Shown in pieces: positions 11,720-21,714 of a DNA stretch of 64,000 nucleotides. Where the stretch lies: contig OW204001.1 of the NCBI GenBank assembly GCA_934047225.1, forward strand, positions 15,422,201-15,486,200, in the 5' to 3' direction. Every line of letters starts with the position of its first letter. Position 1 is the stretch's first letter. The notes under the pieces are model-generated. The model worked only from the letters and a program-made list of their open reading frames with translations. It ran no database searches and was not told where the DNA came from. Source of the DNA: Ypsolopha sequella (taxonomy: Eukaryota > Arthropoda > Insecta > Lepidoptera > Ypsolophidae). The position numbers and the translations under genes were made by a program.

Positions 11720-12290
11720 TCTTGACTGACAAGAACAAAGAGTTGCTGGATCAGTTCTGTGAGTCTAAATTTAAAATAGGTTTTTCTTATTTGGTAAATT
11801 TTTTCGCACAAATAAATAAATTTAACCTTCAAATGCAAGGGTCAGGAAATTTGAAGTTTCAAAGCACGAGCATAAGTGCATTTATTGCTAAAATCGAGCT
11901 ATAGACCAACAAAGTAGAAAGACAAAACTTTTCCGTCTTTGATACGCTGAATTAAATTATTGACGAACATTGTGCTGAGATTAAAGGAAAAATAAAAAAT
12001 AACATTACCCTCCATTAGAAAAATTAAAAAAAGAATTCAATCGCTATTTTCCTGACTGTGAGAACAAAGGTATTCGGAAACTGATCCGCAAACAACGAAC
12101 TAAACATTTAGTTCGTTGCCCGCAATCCTTTCATTGTCAACGTTTCTGAGGTTGCTGATGAAATTCAAGAAGAAGTTGTTGAAATGCAACATGATAGTAA
12201 CTTGAAAGATACATTCGAGGCAGGAATTAATCTGAAAAATTACTAGAGCCAAAAGGCAATTTCTTTCCCAAATATTCGAGAAATTACGTA
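11720..12290 (+). pseudogene. hAT transposase internal fragment (ZBED5/SCAND3-like)
   Basis: The first block, 11722-11904, reads NKELLDQF, SYLVNFFAQINKFNLQMQG, then STSISAFIAKIEL. After a stop, further pieces follow in shifting frames: FSVFDTLN.IIDEHCAEIKG, KKEFNRYFPDCEN, then RNPFIVNVSEV, ADEIQEEVVEMQHDSNLKDT and FEAG. The order and wording (INKLNLQLQGK..., FPDL, RNPF....E.Q.E...L..D..LK..F) match the hAT transposases that gave rise to ZBED5/SCAND3-like host proteins. The catalytic core and zinc BED finger are not present. Stops at 11902 and near 12010 and several frame changes show it is dead. A matching C-terminus of this class lies at 59765-59944, but the distance rules out one element. 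Confidence 0.65.
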
Positions 12291-12495
12291 AACTCATTAT
12301 TTTATATTTTTAGGAAAGTTTATTTTTTTCGTTAAAGAGAATTTTCGTTTAGAATTTAAATGTTATTTATATTTTAGATAAAATTAAATATTTGGGCGTT
12401 ATATTACAAAAATAAATGATTTGATTTGATGCGTAAGAGTCTTTATTGTAACTCTGTCACCAGATTGTCATAGTGAATGATGAACTAACTCGTTA

Positions 12496-13066
12496 GCTAC
12501 TAGAAACTCCCGCTAGTGATGACCCAGTTTAGTCGTAGGCTGGAGGGGCGTTTCTAGTGAAAAGTGGAAATAGTTTAGAAGAATAGTCCTTTGTTAAGAG
12601 TAAGATTTAAAGGAAATAAATTTAAATCCGTGACATTGCAAACAGCTACTAGAAACTCCCGCTAGTGATGACCCAGTTTAGTCGTAGGCTGGAGAGGCGT
12701 TTCTAGTGAAAAGTGGAAATAGTTTAGAAGAATAGTCCTTTGTTAAGAGTAAGATTTAAAGGAAATAAATTTAAATCCGTGACATTGCAAACAGCTACTA
12801 GAAACTCCCGCTAGTGATGACCCAGTTTAGTCGTAGGCTGGAGGGGCGTTTCTAGTGAAAAGTGGAAATAGTTTTGAAGAATAGTCCTTTGTTAAGAGTA
12901 AGATTTAAAGGAAATAAATTTAAATCCGTGACATTGCAAACAGCTACTAGAAACTCCCGCTAGTGATGACCCAGTTTAGTCGTAGGCTGGAGGGGCGTTT
13001 CTAGTGAAAAGTGGAAATAGTTTAGAAGAATAGTCCTTTGTTAAGAGTAAGATTTAAAGGAAATAG
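12496..13066. repeat. 149-bp tandem repeat, 3.8 copies
   Basis: Units begin at 12496, 12645, 12794 and 12943 (GCTACTAGAAACTCCCGCTA), exactly 149 bp apart; the last stops at 13066. Only isolated substitutions separate the units, so the array is young or homogenised. Each unit carries ACTAGAAACTCCC and, 35 bp on, GGGGCGTTTCTAGT, an inverted pair that could form a hairpin. Confidence 0.95.
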
Positions 13067-13084
13067 TAATAATATTATTAAAAC

Positions 13085-13450
13085 TCGTGTGAGCTGACAT
13101 ACTAAATTATTATTACATACGGCTTGAACACTCACGTGTGATTGTTGTTGACTATATGCCAACCGTTTCACCGATACAATTTCGGCATTATCAAGGCGAG
13201 TGTCGTTCTTAGGACGACGACGCGGCGTTCACCGTCGTTGTCAAACGGGCACTGGCAGCCGCCGATCGGCGAGCTGCGCGCATTGCTCGTGCGCTGAGCG
13301 TTGGCTGCGTCGTCGATAGGGGTGGGATGGTGGATGCACTTGATTCCTTTGATTGTTCCGATTGTTTGTTATTAGGGGCGGTTATTAAACAAAACGAACT
13401 CACAACATCGTCACTGTCACTGGGCACTGTCCTCGAGCGAGCATTATTTA
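13085..13450. other. GC-rich segment, unidentified
   Basis: 13190-13330 is CpG-rich (GACGACGACGCGGCG, GCCGCCGATCGGCGAGCTGCG) against the A+T-rich surroundings. Both strands have open frames: minus 13511-13209 is rich in Ser, Ala and Thr; plus reads KRALAAADRRAARIARALS. No domain was recognised. It abuts the tandem array on one side and a MITE on the other. Confidence 0.4.
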
Positions 13451-13484
13451 TCGAGCGAGCCTTTTTATATATGTAATTCTTATA

Positions 13485-13748
13485 CAACGTGTAACAGAAA
13501 GGTGTAACCATATTTGACGAGCTTATTCAGTCAATGGTATAGAACAACTTTAACTATGGAACAAACCCTGTTACCCGAAAAAAAAAATTTACTGTTTCAT
13601 AGAAAAATGCAATGCCGCTTGTCTGAAATGTATGGAAGGGCAGATTTTTTTTTTTTTTATTTCAGGCTTGGCTCCATAGTAAAAGTTGTTCTATACCATT
13701 GACTGAATAAGCTCTTCAAATATGGTTACACCTTTCTGTTACACCTTG
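13485..13748. mobile_element. TA-flanked MITE with ~80 bp TIRs
   Basis: Left end CAACGTGTAACAGAAAGGTG, right end its near complement CACCTTTCTGTTACACCTTG. The inverted arms run to TCCATAGT at the centre. TA is present on both sides (TATA/TATA), suggesting Tc1/mariner-type transposition. The ORF inside (13514-13702) lies across the inverted arms and is not coding. Confidence 0.85.
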
Positions 13749-14215
13749 TATATCTGCTTTTTATACATATATTTTTTTTGGCAACACAAATTCATGGTTT
13801 AAAATTAATTAAGAAAGAGACAAAATTGGGATAAGCCCCCCTTAAACTGAGCGACAGCATACGGTTTATCTAGGCTTTTCAGTAGAATTGCCCTCAACCT
13901 TAATGGACACCCAGCATGATGAAGACAAAAGACCTAGAACAGGCACAATTTGAAAGGTTTCCAAACGAAGCAACAACACTGTAAAATATTCGAGAAGAAA
14001 CATTACTCACAACAAAACGGAACAATAAACCTTTGTGACTTTCGCCATTTATATCCTGTGCTTTTCTTCTTTCTGTGACGAGGGTTGAAAAAATTCAAAA
14101 TTGCCTGTCATACATAAATATAAACTGAGATTTTCTTAACATTTGTCACGTTTCATACTTACGCCACTTTCCATTTCTAATAGCGCAGAATCACGGATCT
14201 TAGGAAAATAGTATA

Positions 14216-15100
14216 TCAGAATCAGAAGTCTTTATTTGTATAAACATAGGTAAATGGTTGTTTTGACATAAAATATGGTCCCATATGCTTTGCCATATTC
14301 GGCACACAAAAAATTCAACTTAATACTAAACAAAACATAAACTATTGAATTCTATTAATTAATATTATACAATTATTGTCTGGAAAATCATTACACAAAT
14401 AGAAAATAATTAGGTAAGTACATGGTAAAATCTTAAAGCTAAAAAAAACTATTAATTAAATGGCCTGACGTTTACAAATTTGTATCTGTTAAAAACTCCT
14501 TTACCGTATAATATGTTTTTTTTACAAGAAAGTCTTTTAATTTGGTGTTAAATGTTGCAATATTTTGAATTTCTGTCAAAGAGCTCGGAAGTTTATTATA
14601 GACGGTAGAGGCCATACCGATGATACTTTCAGTGAAGTGTGTCGTGTTACGCGGGAATGTTTTGATTTTATTAACGCGCCTTGTACTGTTAAAATTAGTA
14701 AATAAGTCATGATTTGTCTTTACAAATATGGAGACTTCGAAAATATAAATACACGGGAGAGCAAGTAATTTATGCTTCTTAAAAAACTGCTTGGATGTAT
14801 CAGAGGGTCTAAGACAAAACATTGCTCTGATACATGTTTTCTGGGCTTTGAACGGACGAAGTTTATCAGTTGCATTTCCCCAGAAGATGACGCCGAATCG
14901 CAAGGTTGACACGACATGACCGTGATATGCTGTGATGACAGCGTCTATATTTACAACTTTACGGAGTTGGTAAAGTGCATATGAAAAGCTATTTAGTTTT
15001 TTACATACGACATCGATTTGTGCTTTCCAATTCAAGTTCTCGTCAATATGTATTCCCAAAAATTTTGTTACGTTCGTTTCACCAATTGTATTATTTATAT
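14216..15100 (-). mobile_element. 5'-truncated jockey-like LINE
   Basis: The element reads from about 15100 down to 14216, where CAGAATCAGAAGTCTTTATTT marks an antisense LINE 3' end. It contains the RT C-terminal frame 15059-14472 and a ~250 bp 3' UTR. The truncation point merges into a TATATTTA-rich low-complexity run (15100-15180). Confidence 0.8.
14472..15059 (-). pseudogene. C-terminal part of LINE reverse transcriptase
   Basis: The 195-codon open frame runs without interruption into 15060-15100, where codons for NVTKFL precede GIHIDENLNWKAQI. This is the thumb and post-catalytic region of jockey/CR1-group reverse transcriptases: KFLGIHID..LNW, then AYHGHVVSTLRFGVIFWG, then KAQKTCIRAMF, and a tail ending in YNKLPSSLTEIQ, FNTKLKDFL. 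The FADD catalytic motif and the endonuclease would lie upstream and are missing. The lack of frameshifts over almost 600 bp suggests a fairly recent insertion. The first listed codon is TTG only because the frame is truncated; there is no real start. It is not expected to be expressed as an enzyme. Confidence 0.85.
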
Positions 15101-15361
15101 AAGGATTATAATATTTATATATATTTAGGTTTTATATATATTTATTATTATTTACACATTTATATTTATATATATTTAAAAAAATTTAGAGAGATATATT
15201 TCGAACTATTGTTCGGCATCAGTCTTGTAAATAATTATGTATAAGAAAATTTTTGACAGATATCCTGACAGACAGAATGATGGATTATAAAAAAAAAATG
15301 GTCAAAAAGTATTCATTAAATTATGAGGCCTTTCGTGCTTGTTTCCATAGATACCTGCCCC

Positions 15362-15584
15362 CCTATTGTGTATCTTTAGTTGCCAACTGCACGAGGTGCC
15401 TATCATCAAAAACATAGCTAAAAACTGAAATTTCAAAATTGCCTTTAGTGGGTATTGAACTATTAACAATCTGTGTCGTCACTTCAAGTGCGAAAATATC
15501 CTTAGGACATCGGAATTCGATAGTATATCTATGTTTTTGATGATAGACACCCAGTCCAGAAGGCAACTAGAGATACACAATAGG
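15362..15584. mobile_element. MITE with ~56 bp TIRs
   Basis: CCTATTGTGTATCTTTAGTT at the left and AACTAGAGATACACAATAGG at the right; the match extends to the CTATGTTTTTGATGATAG pair. Element length 223 bp. The minus ORF inside (15566-15363) spans the inverted arms and is spurious. Confidence 0.8.
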
Positions 15585-15589
15585 CCCGC

Positions 15590-16370
15590 TGGTTAGTGTA
15601 ATGATTTAGCGTTGTTTGTTCAAACCGGGGCCGTAGTGGGCACCAAGCGACCATATGTATGAGGTTTGTAGTAGAAACAAATAATTTCATTCGTTTCACC
15701 GTACGGAGATAAAAGATAAATAAAGAAATGTCCCTAAATGTCTTACAACATTTCGTTGCATTGACGTAATGCTATTTGACAACCCACGTGGATTTTCAAA
15801 ATATTAAAGATATATCCGGGGGTCGTTTTGTAATTATTCATGAAAGAGCTTTATGTATGCTCATAACTAGAACAATCTTGATGTATAGATGCACTTGCAC
15901 TCGTTTTACAGTTTAAAAAACTAATTTAACCCGACCGGTTATTAATCACGTAGAACAATCTTGTTAGCAAAAAGCTTTTTGTCATATGAAAATATTTTAT
16001 ATGGTTTAATTTATAGGTAGGTTTTTGTTAATTTAGTGATGTATAATTTTATCTTTTATATTTATATTAATTTATAGGTAGTCTAGTTTTTTTATGTTAT
16101 TTAAGTTTTATATTGTTAAATAAAAATATGCAATATTTATTTATGTAATATGGGTATATCAGATACACTTAAATATTACAGGTCGGTTTTAATGTAGTAA
16201 AATGAAATAATCTATGGCTATAGGTAATAGTTTTATATAATAAATAATAATATGGGGAAAAACACAAGGAAATAATAAAGGTTAGGTTTACTTAAATTTA
16301 ATAAAAAAATACACTTGAATAAAATGAAAAATATAGGAATAAGGAATAAATAATGTAATAAATATATTCG
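15590..16370. other. AT-rich sequence without a gene
   Basis: Nothing coding was found. A TTTATAGGTAGGT/TTTATAGGTAGTC direct repeat sits at about 16010 and 16071. The rest is low-complexity A+T DNA. Confidence 0.4.
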
Positions 16371-16440
16371 TAACTCCACCCATTCGATTAGTCTTGCTAA
16401 GAAGAAGGGCAAGAAACTTAGCAAGATCATGTCTATTCGT
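16370..16440. repeat. Short repeat shared with 49478-49530
   Basis: TTCGATTAGTCTTGCTAAGA, then GGGCAAGAAACTTAGCAAGA, recur at 49478-49522. Within the unit TCTTGCTAAG and CTTAGCAAGA can pair as a small hairpin. Confidence 0.6.
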
Positions 16441-17099
16441 AATAAAAAAATTGGCCATGCACACGTTTTTTCGTTAGTTTTTCAAGCTAGACAGGCGTTC
16501 TAGACGAGACTTCGCAGTTTCCGTTTATAACAGAACCCTAGAAACATACTGCAATAAAGAAAGGCACAAAACTAAAATTTCGAATATTCTCGAATCGAAA
16601 ATGGCTGCACGAAATCGGAACCTCTCGTAATCCAGGAGACAGCTCCTCGGATTGACTGAAAGGAAATCACTATACTGGGTAAACCTGTAATATGCCTTGT
16701 ATAATACGTATTGTATCCAAGTATGGCAATAAGCTTTTTATGTTAAGATGAATTAAATCATTATGAAAAGATAATGTATTCTATCTGTCCCGTAGGTTAC
16801 ATTGTACTCGTTACGATTATTATTCTAGAAAAACACGAATTGGACATATAAACACAACCTGACAAACGACAAGAATAAAAAAATCACATCAAATATTTTC
16901 CCGCATTTTCTCGCTCGGAATTCCCATGAATTTTTGCCCACAAATAACTCTTAAAATGCCAAACGTGTCGGTAATTCACTGCGAACAAACATCAATGGCA
17001 CAAAACCACAAAGCTTTCCGTTCTTTAACGAAACTATACAAATAAGGAACCGTTCGCAAAACCCTTAAACATTGAATAGTCTATTCAAAAGGCTGATAG

Positions 17100-17388
17100 C
17101 CGTTAGTAGAGTGTTGATTTCAGCAAGGCAGTAAACGGAAAGCCGTTGCGCGGAGCCAGGCAGCCAAAGTCCCGGCCGGCCGTGGGGCCCGAATGCTGCA
17201 AGGTTCAACCTGCGCTCCAGTACCGTGGTCGACGTCGCGCGCTACGCTACGTTGCTCGTAAACTCCACGTATTTTCACGATAATTTTCCCGGCGAAAGCA
17301 CGCGGTGTTCATATTTACGTGGGCGGGGGAAGTGTTGTGGTGGATTTTATTGTGTTTAAGGATTTGCGATGCTGGTTTCCGGGTGATG
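17100..17388 (+). promoter_or_regulatory. GC-rich island; candidate host first exon and promoter
   Basis: 17130-17330 is the most CpG-dense stretch of its neighbourhood (CCCGGCCGGCCGTGGGGCCC, GTCGACGTCGCGCGC). It contains no repeat seen elsewhere in the window. It starts near TTGATTTCAGCA, an initiator-like context, and ends at GATG|GTATGT, a good splice-donor sequence (GT at 17389). This fits a non-coding first exon whose intron would contain much of the downstream transposon DNA. No open frame of note supports a protein. The strand rests only on the donor. It could equally be the GC-rich part of an unrecognised element. Confidence 0.3.
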
Positions 17389-17944
17389 GTATGTTAATGT
17401 CTGTTTTTTTTGTGAAGTTTTATTGAGGGTTTACTTTTTTAATTTTCAAGAAGGTTTTCGTTGTTATTGTGCTCGTAAATATCGTTAATGGGTACTTAAG
17501 TTTTATTACTTAAATCTGTGCTATTATCATAATTAGCAAATTGAGTAAGCTTTAAAACAATATTCAATTAAACTTTTAAACTACCCTTATTATTTAATAT
17601 ACTGCATGGTTGAGATTTTTGGGAAGTTGTAAATGCCGAGTGGAAAAATACAGGTGATTTTCGATACGTGTATTTTTGTTACGGAGAATAATTTAGAAAG
17701 ATGTATCTGCCCGGTCATTTAAATAAGAATACCCATTACAATGTCAGTTGTGGGAGTGAAATAATTGTAGTCTCTTCAACAATAAACATGTCGTCTTGTC
17801 ACAAAAAGACCTCATTAGACGAAAGTACAGTTGACTGCAGCATGTCTGTGTAGTATGTACTGACATTATAATTGGTACATTGGTTTGAAGAGCTATTCTT
17901 TAATTCTACATAAAAAACACATTTAAAAGACATCTTTCAGCTAA

Positions 17945-18110
17945 TACAATACAATGCAATACAATACGACTTTATTTGTACACCATAAAAAAAAGGAACA
18001 GAAATATAAATACTTAATTTTTAACTAACTTATTATGTATCACAAATAGGCGGCTTTATCGCTTAAAGCGATCTCTTCCAGACAACCTTTGGGTGGATGA
18101 AACTGTTTAG
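17945..18110 (-). mobile_element. LINE 3' UTR fragment with ACAAT-type tail
   Basis: ACAATACAATGCAATACAAT, then ACTTTATTTGTACACC, then GGCGGCTTTATCGC...AGCGATCTCTTCCAG, ACAACCTTTGGGTGGA. The last block matches 49600-49662 downstream of another LINE, so both belong to one family. No coding part is attached here. Confidence 0.65.
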
Positions 18111-18164
18111 AATGATTGCTGAAATGGTGGTTTACTATTTTTTTATAATAGGTATATTATAATA

Positions 18165-18383
18165 ATTATAATTACATAGAAAAACAGTTATATGTAAATT
18201 TTTTGTGAGATCTATTTCGGGCCATTCGGGCCCGGCATCAGTCACAATGAAGTAAGGAAATTACAATTTTAATCTGTTATAATTTCCTTACTTCATTGTG
18301 TTGTGACTGATGCCGGGCCCGAATGGCCCGAAATATGTCTGACAAAAAATTTACATTTAACTGTTTTTCTATGTAATTGTAAT
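18165..18383. mobile_element. Near-perfect palindromic MITE
   Basis: Two ~100 bp arms around a short loop: TTTCGGGCCATTCGGGCCCG and its complement flank the centre; the outer ends are ATTATAATTACATAGAAAAA and complement. The DNA could snap back into a long hairpin. Confidence 0.85.
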
Positions 18384-18571
18384 CATTTAAAAGACAAAAA
18401 GTCAAATTTCAATATTTATTTACATATATTATAATAGAGATATATCCTTAGCGAGAAGGATATTTAGGCATTTTATTAAAATAAGTAATCACTAATTAAT
18501 CATACATACGAGTCAAATCAATCAATCAAATCAATACGAGTACCTGTATTACAAGAGATATAATTGTACTA

Positions 18572-18766
18572 CTTGTAAATCCGTACCCGTTGGTTTGTTG
18601 TTTGTTGGTTTGTTGGTTTGTCCTTCTTTCACGCAGCAACGGAGCGACGTAACGACGTGATTTTTTGCATAGAGATAGCTTATGAGCCGGAAAGTGATAT
18701 AGGCTACTTTTATCTCGGGAAAATGCGAACGAAATCAGCGCGGGCGAAGCCGCGGGCAAAAGCTAG
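18572..18766 (+). mobile_element. Short Helitron-derived element (3' end)
   Basis: Ends with a GCGCGGGCGAAGCCGCGGGC hairpin, AAAAG and CTAG (18763-18766) followed by T, the signature of Helitron 3' ends in Lepidoptera. CACGCAGCAACGGAGC and TTTATC.CGGGAAAATGC are shared with the copy ending at 41118. The 5' end is approximate. The minus ORF inside is spurious. Confidence 0.75.
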
Positions 18767-19049
18767 TAAAACTATAAATATAAAAGTTTACCCCTGACTG
18801 ACTGAACACCTGGTCCGAACGGCTGGACCTAGACTAGAAACATGAAATTTGAACTGGAGGCTTCTTGTTTGATGCAGGAATCCGCTCAGAAGGTAATTTA
18901 GGAAATTAATATGGGATCGAGAGAAAAGGGACCCACGCGAGCTACGCTGCAGGGCATCCGTTAGTAACTTAATACATTACGACATTAAACGATGGTACCC
19001 TGACAAAATATATACATACTTAATACATAAATATGCACATAAAAAAATA

Positions 19050-19105
19050 CAGTCGTATTGAGAACCTCCACTTTTTTTGAATTCGGTTAAAAAGGTTGCG
19101 CTTCC
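19050..19105 (+). repeat. Common tail segment, shared with 39570-39617
   Basis: ACAGTCGTATTGAGAACCTCC, then TTTTTGAATTCGGTTAAAAA, match the end of the 38953-39617 repeat. It is probably the 3' terminus of a dispersed non-LTR or SINE-like family. Confidence 0.55.
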
Positions 19106-19461
19106 TTGATTTTTTTTCGAATAAGCTGACAGTGGGACAGTCGCGAATACTGTACGGAAATGAGTTACACATTACTACATAGTTACATTTCCTTTAGCCG
19201 TTTTCTACCTAAAAGAAACTAAATTTAGTGTATTTTGAAAAAAAAAAAAAACATAGAACAAGTGCTTGAAATGTTGTTATGGTAGTAACTATATGGGGAA
19301 AGTTTCTGGAACTGGCCACTTACAATATAAAAAATATAAAAAAATATATGGAATTCAAAAATGGAACTCTTTGGGAACATGTTACTTTTTAATTTGCGAA
19401 ACAGTCATTGTGGCGTCCTTTAGAAAATGGTGGCGCTATTACAATGAATTTAACTCGTAAA

Positions 19462-19776
19462 AATTTTCGCTTAATGATTTTTTACGACTTTCGATGTGAT
19501 TTAAGTCAACAAGAGAGTTGTCAGACTTCGATTGGCTTTTGTTGACGAAGCCCCATGTCGCAGCTCTGTGTATTCGTGGTTCGGAAAATTAAGATTTCGT
19601 CTCCACGACGATGTACGTGAGGGTCAGCGGCAACTGCGGTTACAGAATCCAATATTGATACCGAACGAAAAATGGTTGAAACTGACAAAAAAATTACTTG
19701 TCAGCAAATTCATACTGTATTAGGCATTAGAATGAGCCAAGTGCAAAACATTTTGCATGTGCATCGATCGAATTAA
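19462..19776 (+). pseudogene. mariner transposase N-terminal fragment, frameshifted
   Basis: Three frame-shifted blocks make the DNA-binding part of a mariner transposase: NFRLMIFYDFRCDLSQQES (from 19462), RLAFVDEAPCRSSVYSWF with DVREGQR (from about 19530), then VETDKKITCQQIHTVLGI and MSQVQNILHVH, ending at a stop at 19774-19776. These correspond to the first helix-turn-helix (D.NEAP/DEAP...VY.WF), the linker (D..R.GRP) and the second helix-turn-helix (GIS.S.V..IL). Two frameshifts are needed, near 19530 and 19655. The DDD catalytic domain is absent; the sequence passes straight into dispersed repeat B. Confidence 0.8.
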
Positions 19777-20070
19777 TCCATTAAACAAATTTTCCGCCAC
19801 CAAGTGCTCGACTCAAAACGAATCTTTTTTTTATTTAACATTTTAAGGTATGTTTCGACAGGACTTTCCCGTACTTCTTCACGAAATTTTACTCCAATAT
19901 GAGCAATGTGACTTTCAATATAGTAAGTTAATTTAATTTTATTTAACTCCTCATCCTATACCTACTATAAATTTTATTAATAAAGAAATAAAACGCGGGC
20001 TCGGACTTTTAACTTACTCATCCAGGGAGAGCTCACTTACTTGATTGATCTCAGCAGTAATGTACTTCAA
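19777..20070 (+). repeat. Dispersed repeat B, copy 1
   Basis: Shares with 26571-27012: CAAGTGCTCGACTC.AAACGAAT, ATGAGCAA.GTGACTTTCAATAT, TATACCTACTATAAA, then TCCAGGGA.GGCTCACTTACT and TCAGCAGTAATGTA. The start of the homology overlaps the end of the mariner fragment (ATCGAATTA..T.ATTAA). Confidence 0.65.
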
Positions 20071-20199
20071 CTTTCACTGCATTTAATTCATTCTAAAATA
20101 CAATCTGTGTAATTTTCAAAAACAGTTTTTCACTTTCTGTTTATCTACGTTATTACGTATTATTTTACAGAGAAAAATTTATAATCACGAATATGTCAT

Positions 20200-20414
20200 A
20201 AGACCTTGGAATTTAAAGCTTTGGCTTTGGCTTTTGCTGTACTGCCACTGTCACACACACCTGACATATTTAGGTCACTGTATGGGATTTGAGCGATCGA
20301 CAATATACACATATTGACTGCTAGTGTTTTTAATGCTATCAGTATTTCCATGTGCGAATATAGATGGAGATAGTGTGTAAGAGGTATTTTTATTATTTCT
20401 ATTCCCAAGGTCTT
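20200..20414. mobile_element. Small TIR element
   Basis: AAGACCTTGGAAT at the left end and ATTCCCAAGGTCTT at the right. Short TIRs, 215 bp, no clear target duplication. The minus ORF within is not recognisable. Confidence 0.45.
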
Positions 20415-20607
20415 TTAATTCGGGTTATAATATCTTTATTCTGATATGACAGAGAAGTGTAAAATAAAAAATTTATCTGTCAATTTGATATATGTCACTT
20501 TGACACCTGTCACTATGTCTCCGTAGCAAATTCGCTTAGATTAAATTATGTTTATGTGTGTTAATTCGAAAACCATTTCAAGATTTAGGTTTAATTAGGT
20601 ATTTTAG

Positions 20608-20825
20608 GACTTGTGGTCTAAAAAACCTCATAATGATGAATATTTGTACGAAAAAGCTGCAACTTCCATTTGCCTTCGTGTGACGTCACTTGAGAAATGA
20701 CTGTTTAGAAATGTGTCCTTTGCTATCAAGATATATAGGTATATACATATATAATAATTTGCTGCCGTCTGATTTGACAGATGGATGACAGATGCGTATA
20801 CAGACAGAGACAGACCACTTTTTTG
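20608..20825 (+). repeat. Dispersed repeat C, copy 1 (inverted partner 23921-24110)
   Basis: GTCTAAAAAACCTCAT, AGCTGCAACTTCCATTTG, CTGTTTAGAAATG.GTCCTTT, GCTATCAAGAT and AGACAGACCACTTTTTT all recur in reverse order and orientation 3.1 kb downstream. Confidence 0.75.
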
Positions 20826-20879
20826 GGTAGTAATAAAAGCTCCGAAAACTAAATTAAAAATGAGGATGTTCAATTTATG

Positions 20880-21250
20880 AATGTTACTGCTTTAAATACT
20901 AATCTACCGAAAAATTCTGTGCTAATAAATATACTAAAACTACCGAAAACTACCGAATGAAATACTGAAAATTCCGAAAGCTATTTTTATCGTAGATCTC
21001 CGAATATTTTTTTGTACCTATGTCATTTTTAAACAATTCTGTTAAAACTAGAGACCTCGCCTCCCTCCGCTCCGCTTCGCTTGGCTCCTTATTTTATCTT
21101 ACATGTAACCTAACACGCTCCTCCTCGCTTCGCTCGTCGTCGCACCTATTTTTGGTTCATAAATTCTTTCGGAAGTTCAGTAATTTATTCGGAGGTTCAT
21201 TATCTAAACCAGGTGGTCGTGAGAAATTTTAGTTTGCTATGTTTAATTTA
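20880..21250. other. Low-complexity CCGAAA/TCGGAGGTTC-rich segment
   Basis: Repeated CTACCGAAAACTACCGAA words, then a pyrimidine-rich stretch of CTCCGCTTCGCT words, then TTCGGAAGTTC and TTCGGAGGTTC. The 70-residue ORF here is Ser/Leu-rich and not recognisable. Probably a decayed repeat. Confidence 0.35.
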
Positions 21251-21714
21251 TTTTGTCCATAGATGTTACACAGTTAAATTAGTATATTTTTTGATAACTA
21301 ATTTTGCCGCTGCTCAGACACTATAACAGTGTGCAGCAGTTCGCTGGGATTTATTTTCTTTTTCGGAGGCTTTATTATCCGTTTTTTTATAAGCAATCAC
21401 CCATCACAATGTTGAAAATTCTTAAGAGATGTCATATCGGTAAAATACCAAAATAATGAAAACCATGTCCTAAAATACGCCTATATTCGCTTAAAAAAAA
21501 AAAAAAAATCTTTTAGAAATTAAGTTATGGGAATTACAAGAAAAAAGTACAGAAAACAAAAAGTCTCAGGAGGTCCATTTTTAACGTGGGCTGAATTTCT
21601 CTTTGCTATTGGAAGTAGGTATTTTTATTACCCTTCTAACAGCTTACGACTGCAGTAATTAAAGGCAAATGAATGTATATTACAACTGGTAATAGGATTG
21701 GTATGTAACGAGGG

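Noticed and set aside
12496..13066. CRISPR-like array
   Set aside because: Units are contiguous with no unique spacers, 149 bp long, in an animal-type genome.
15584..15640. tRNA-like GGTTAGTGTAATG...GTTCAAACC
   Set aside because: Only about 50 nt, no anticodon arm and no matching acceptor stem. At most a SINE trace.
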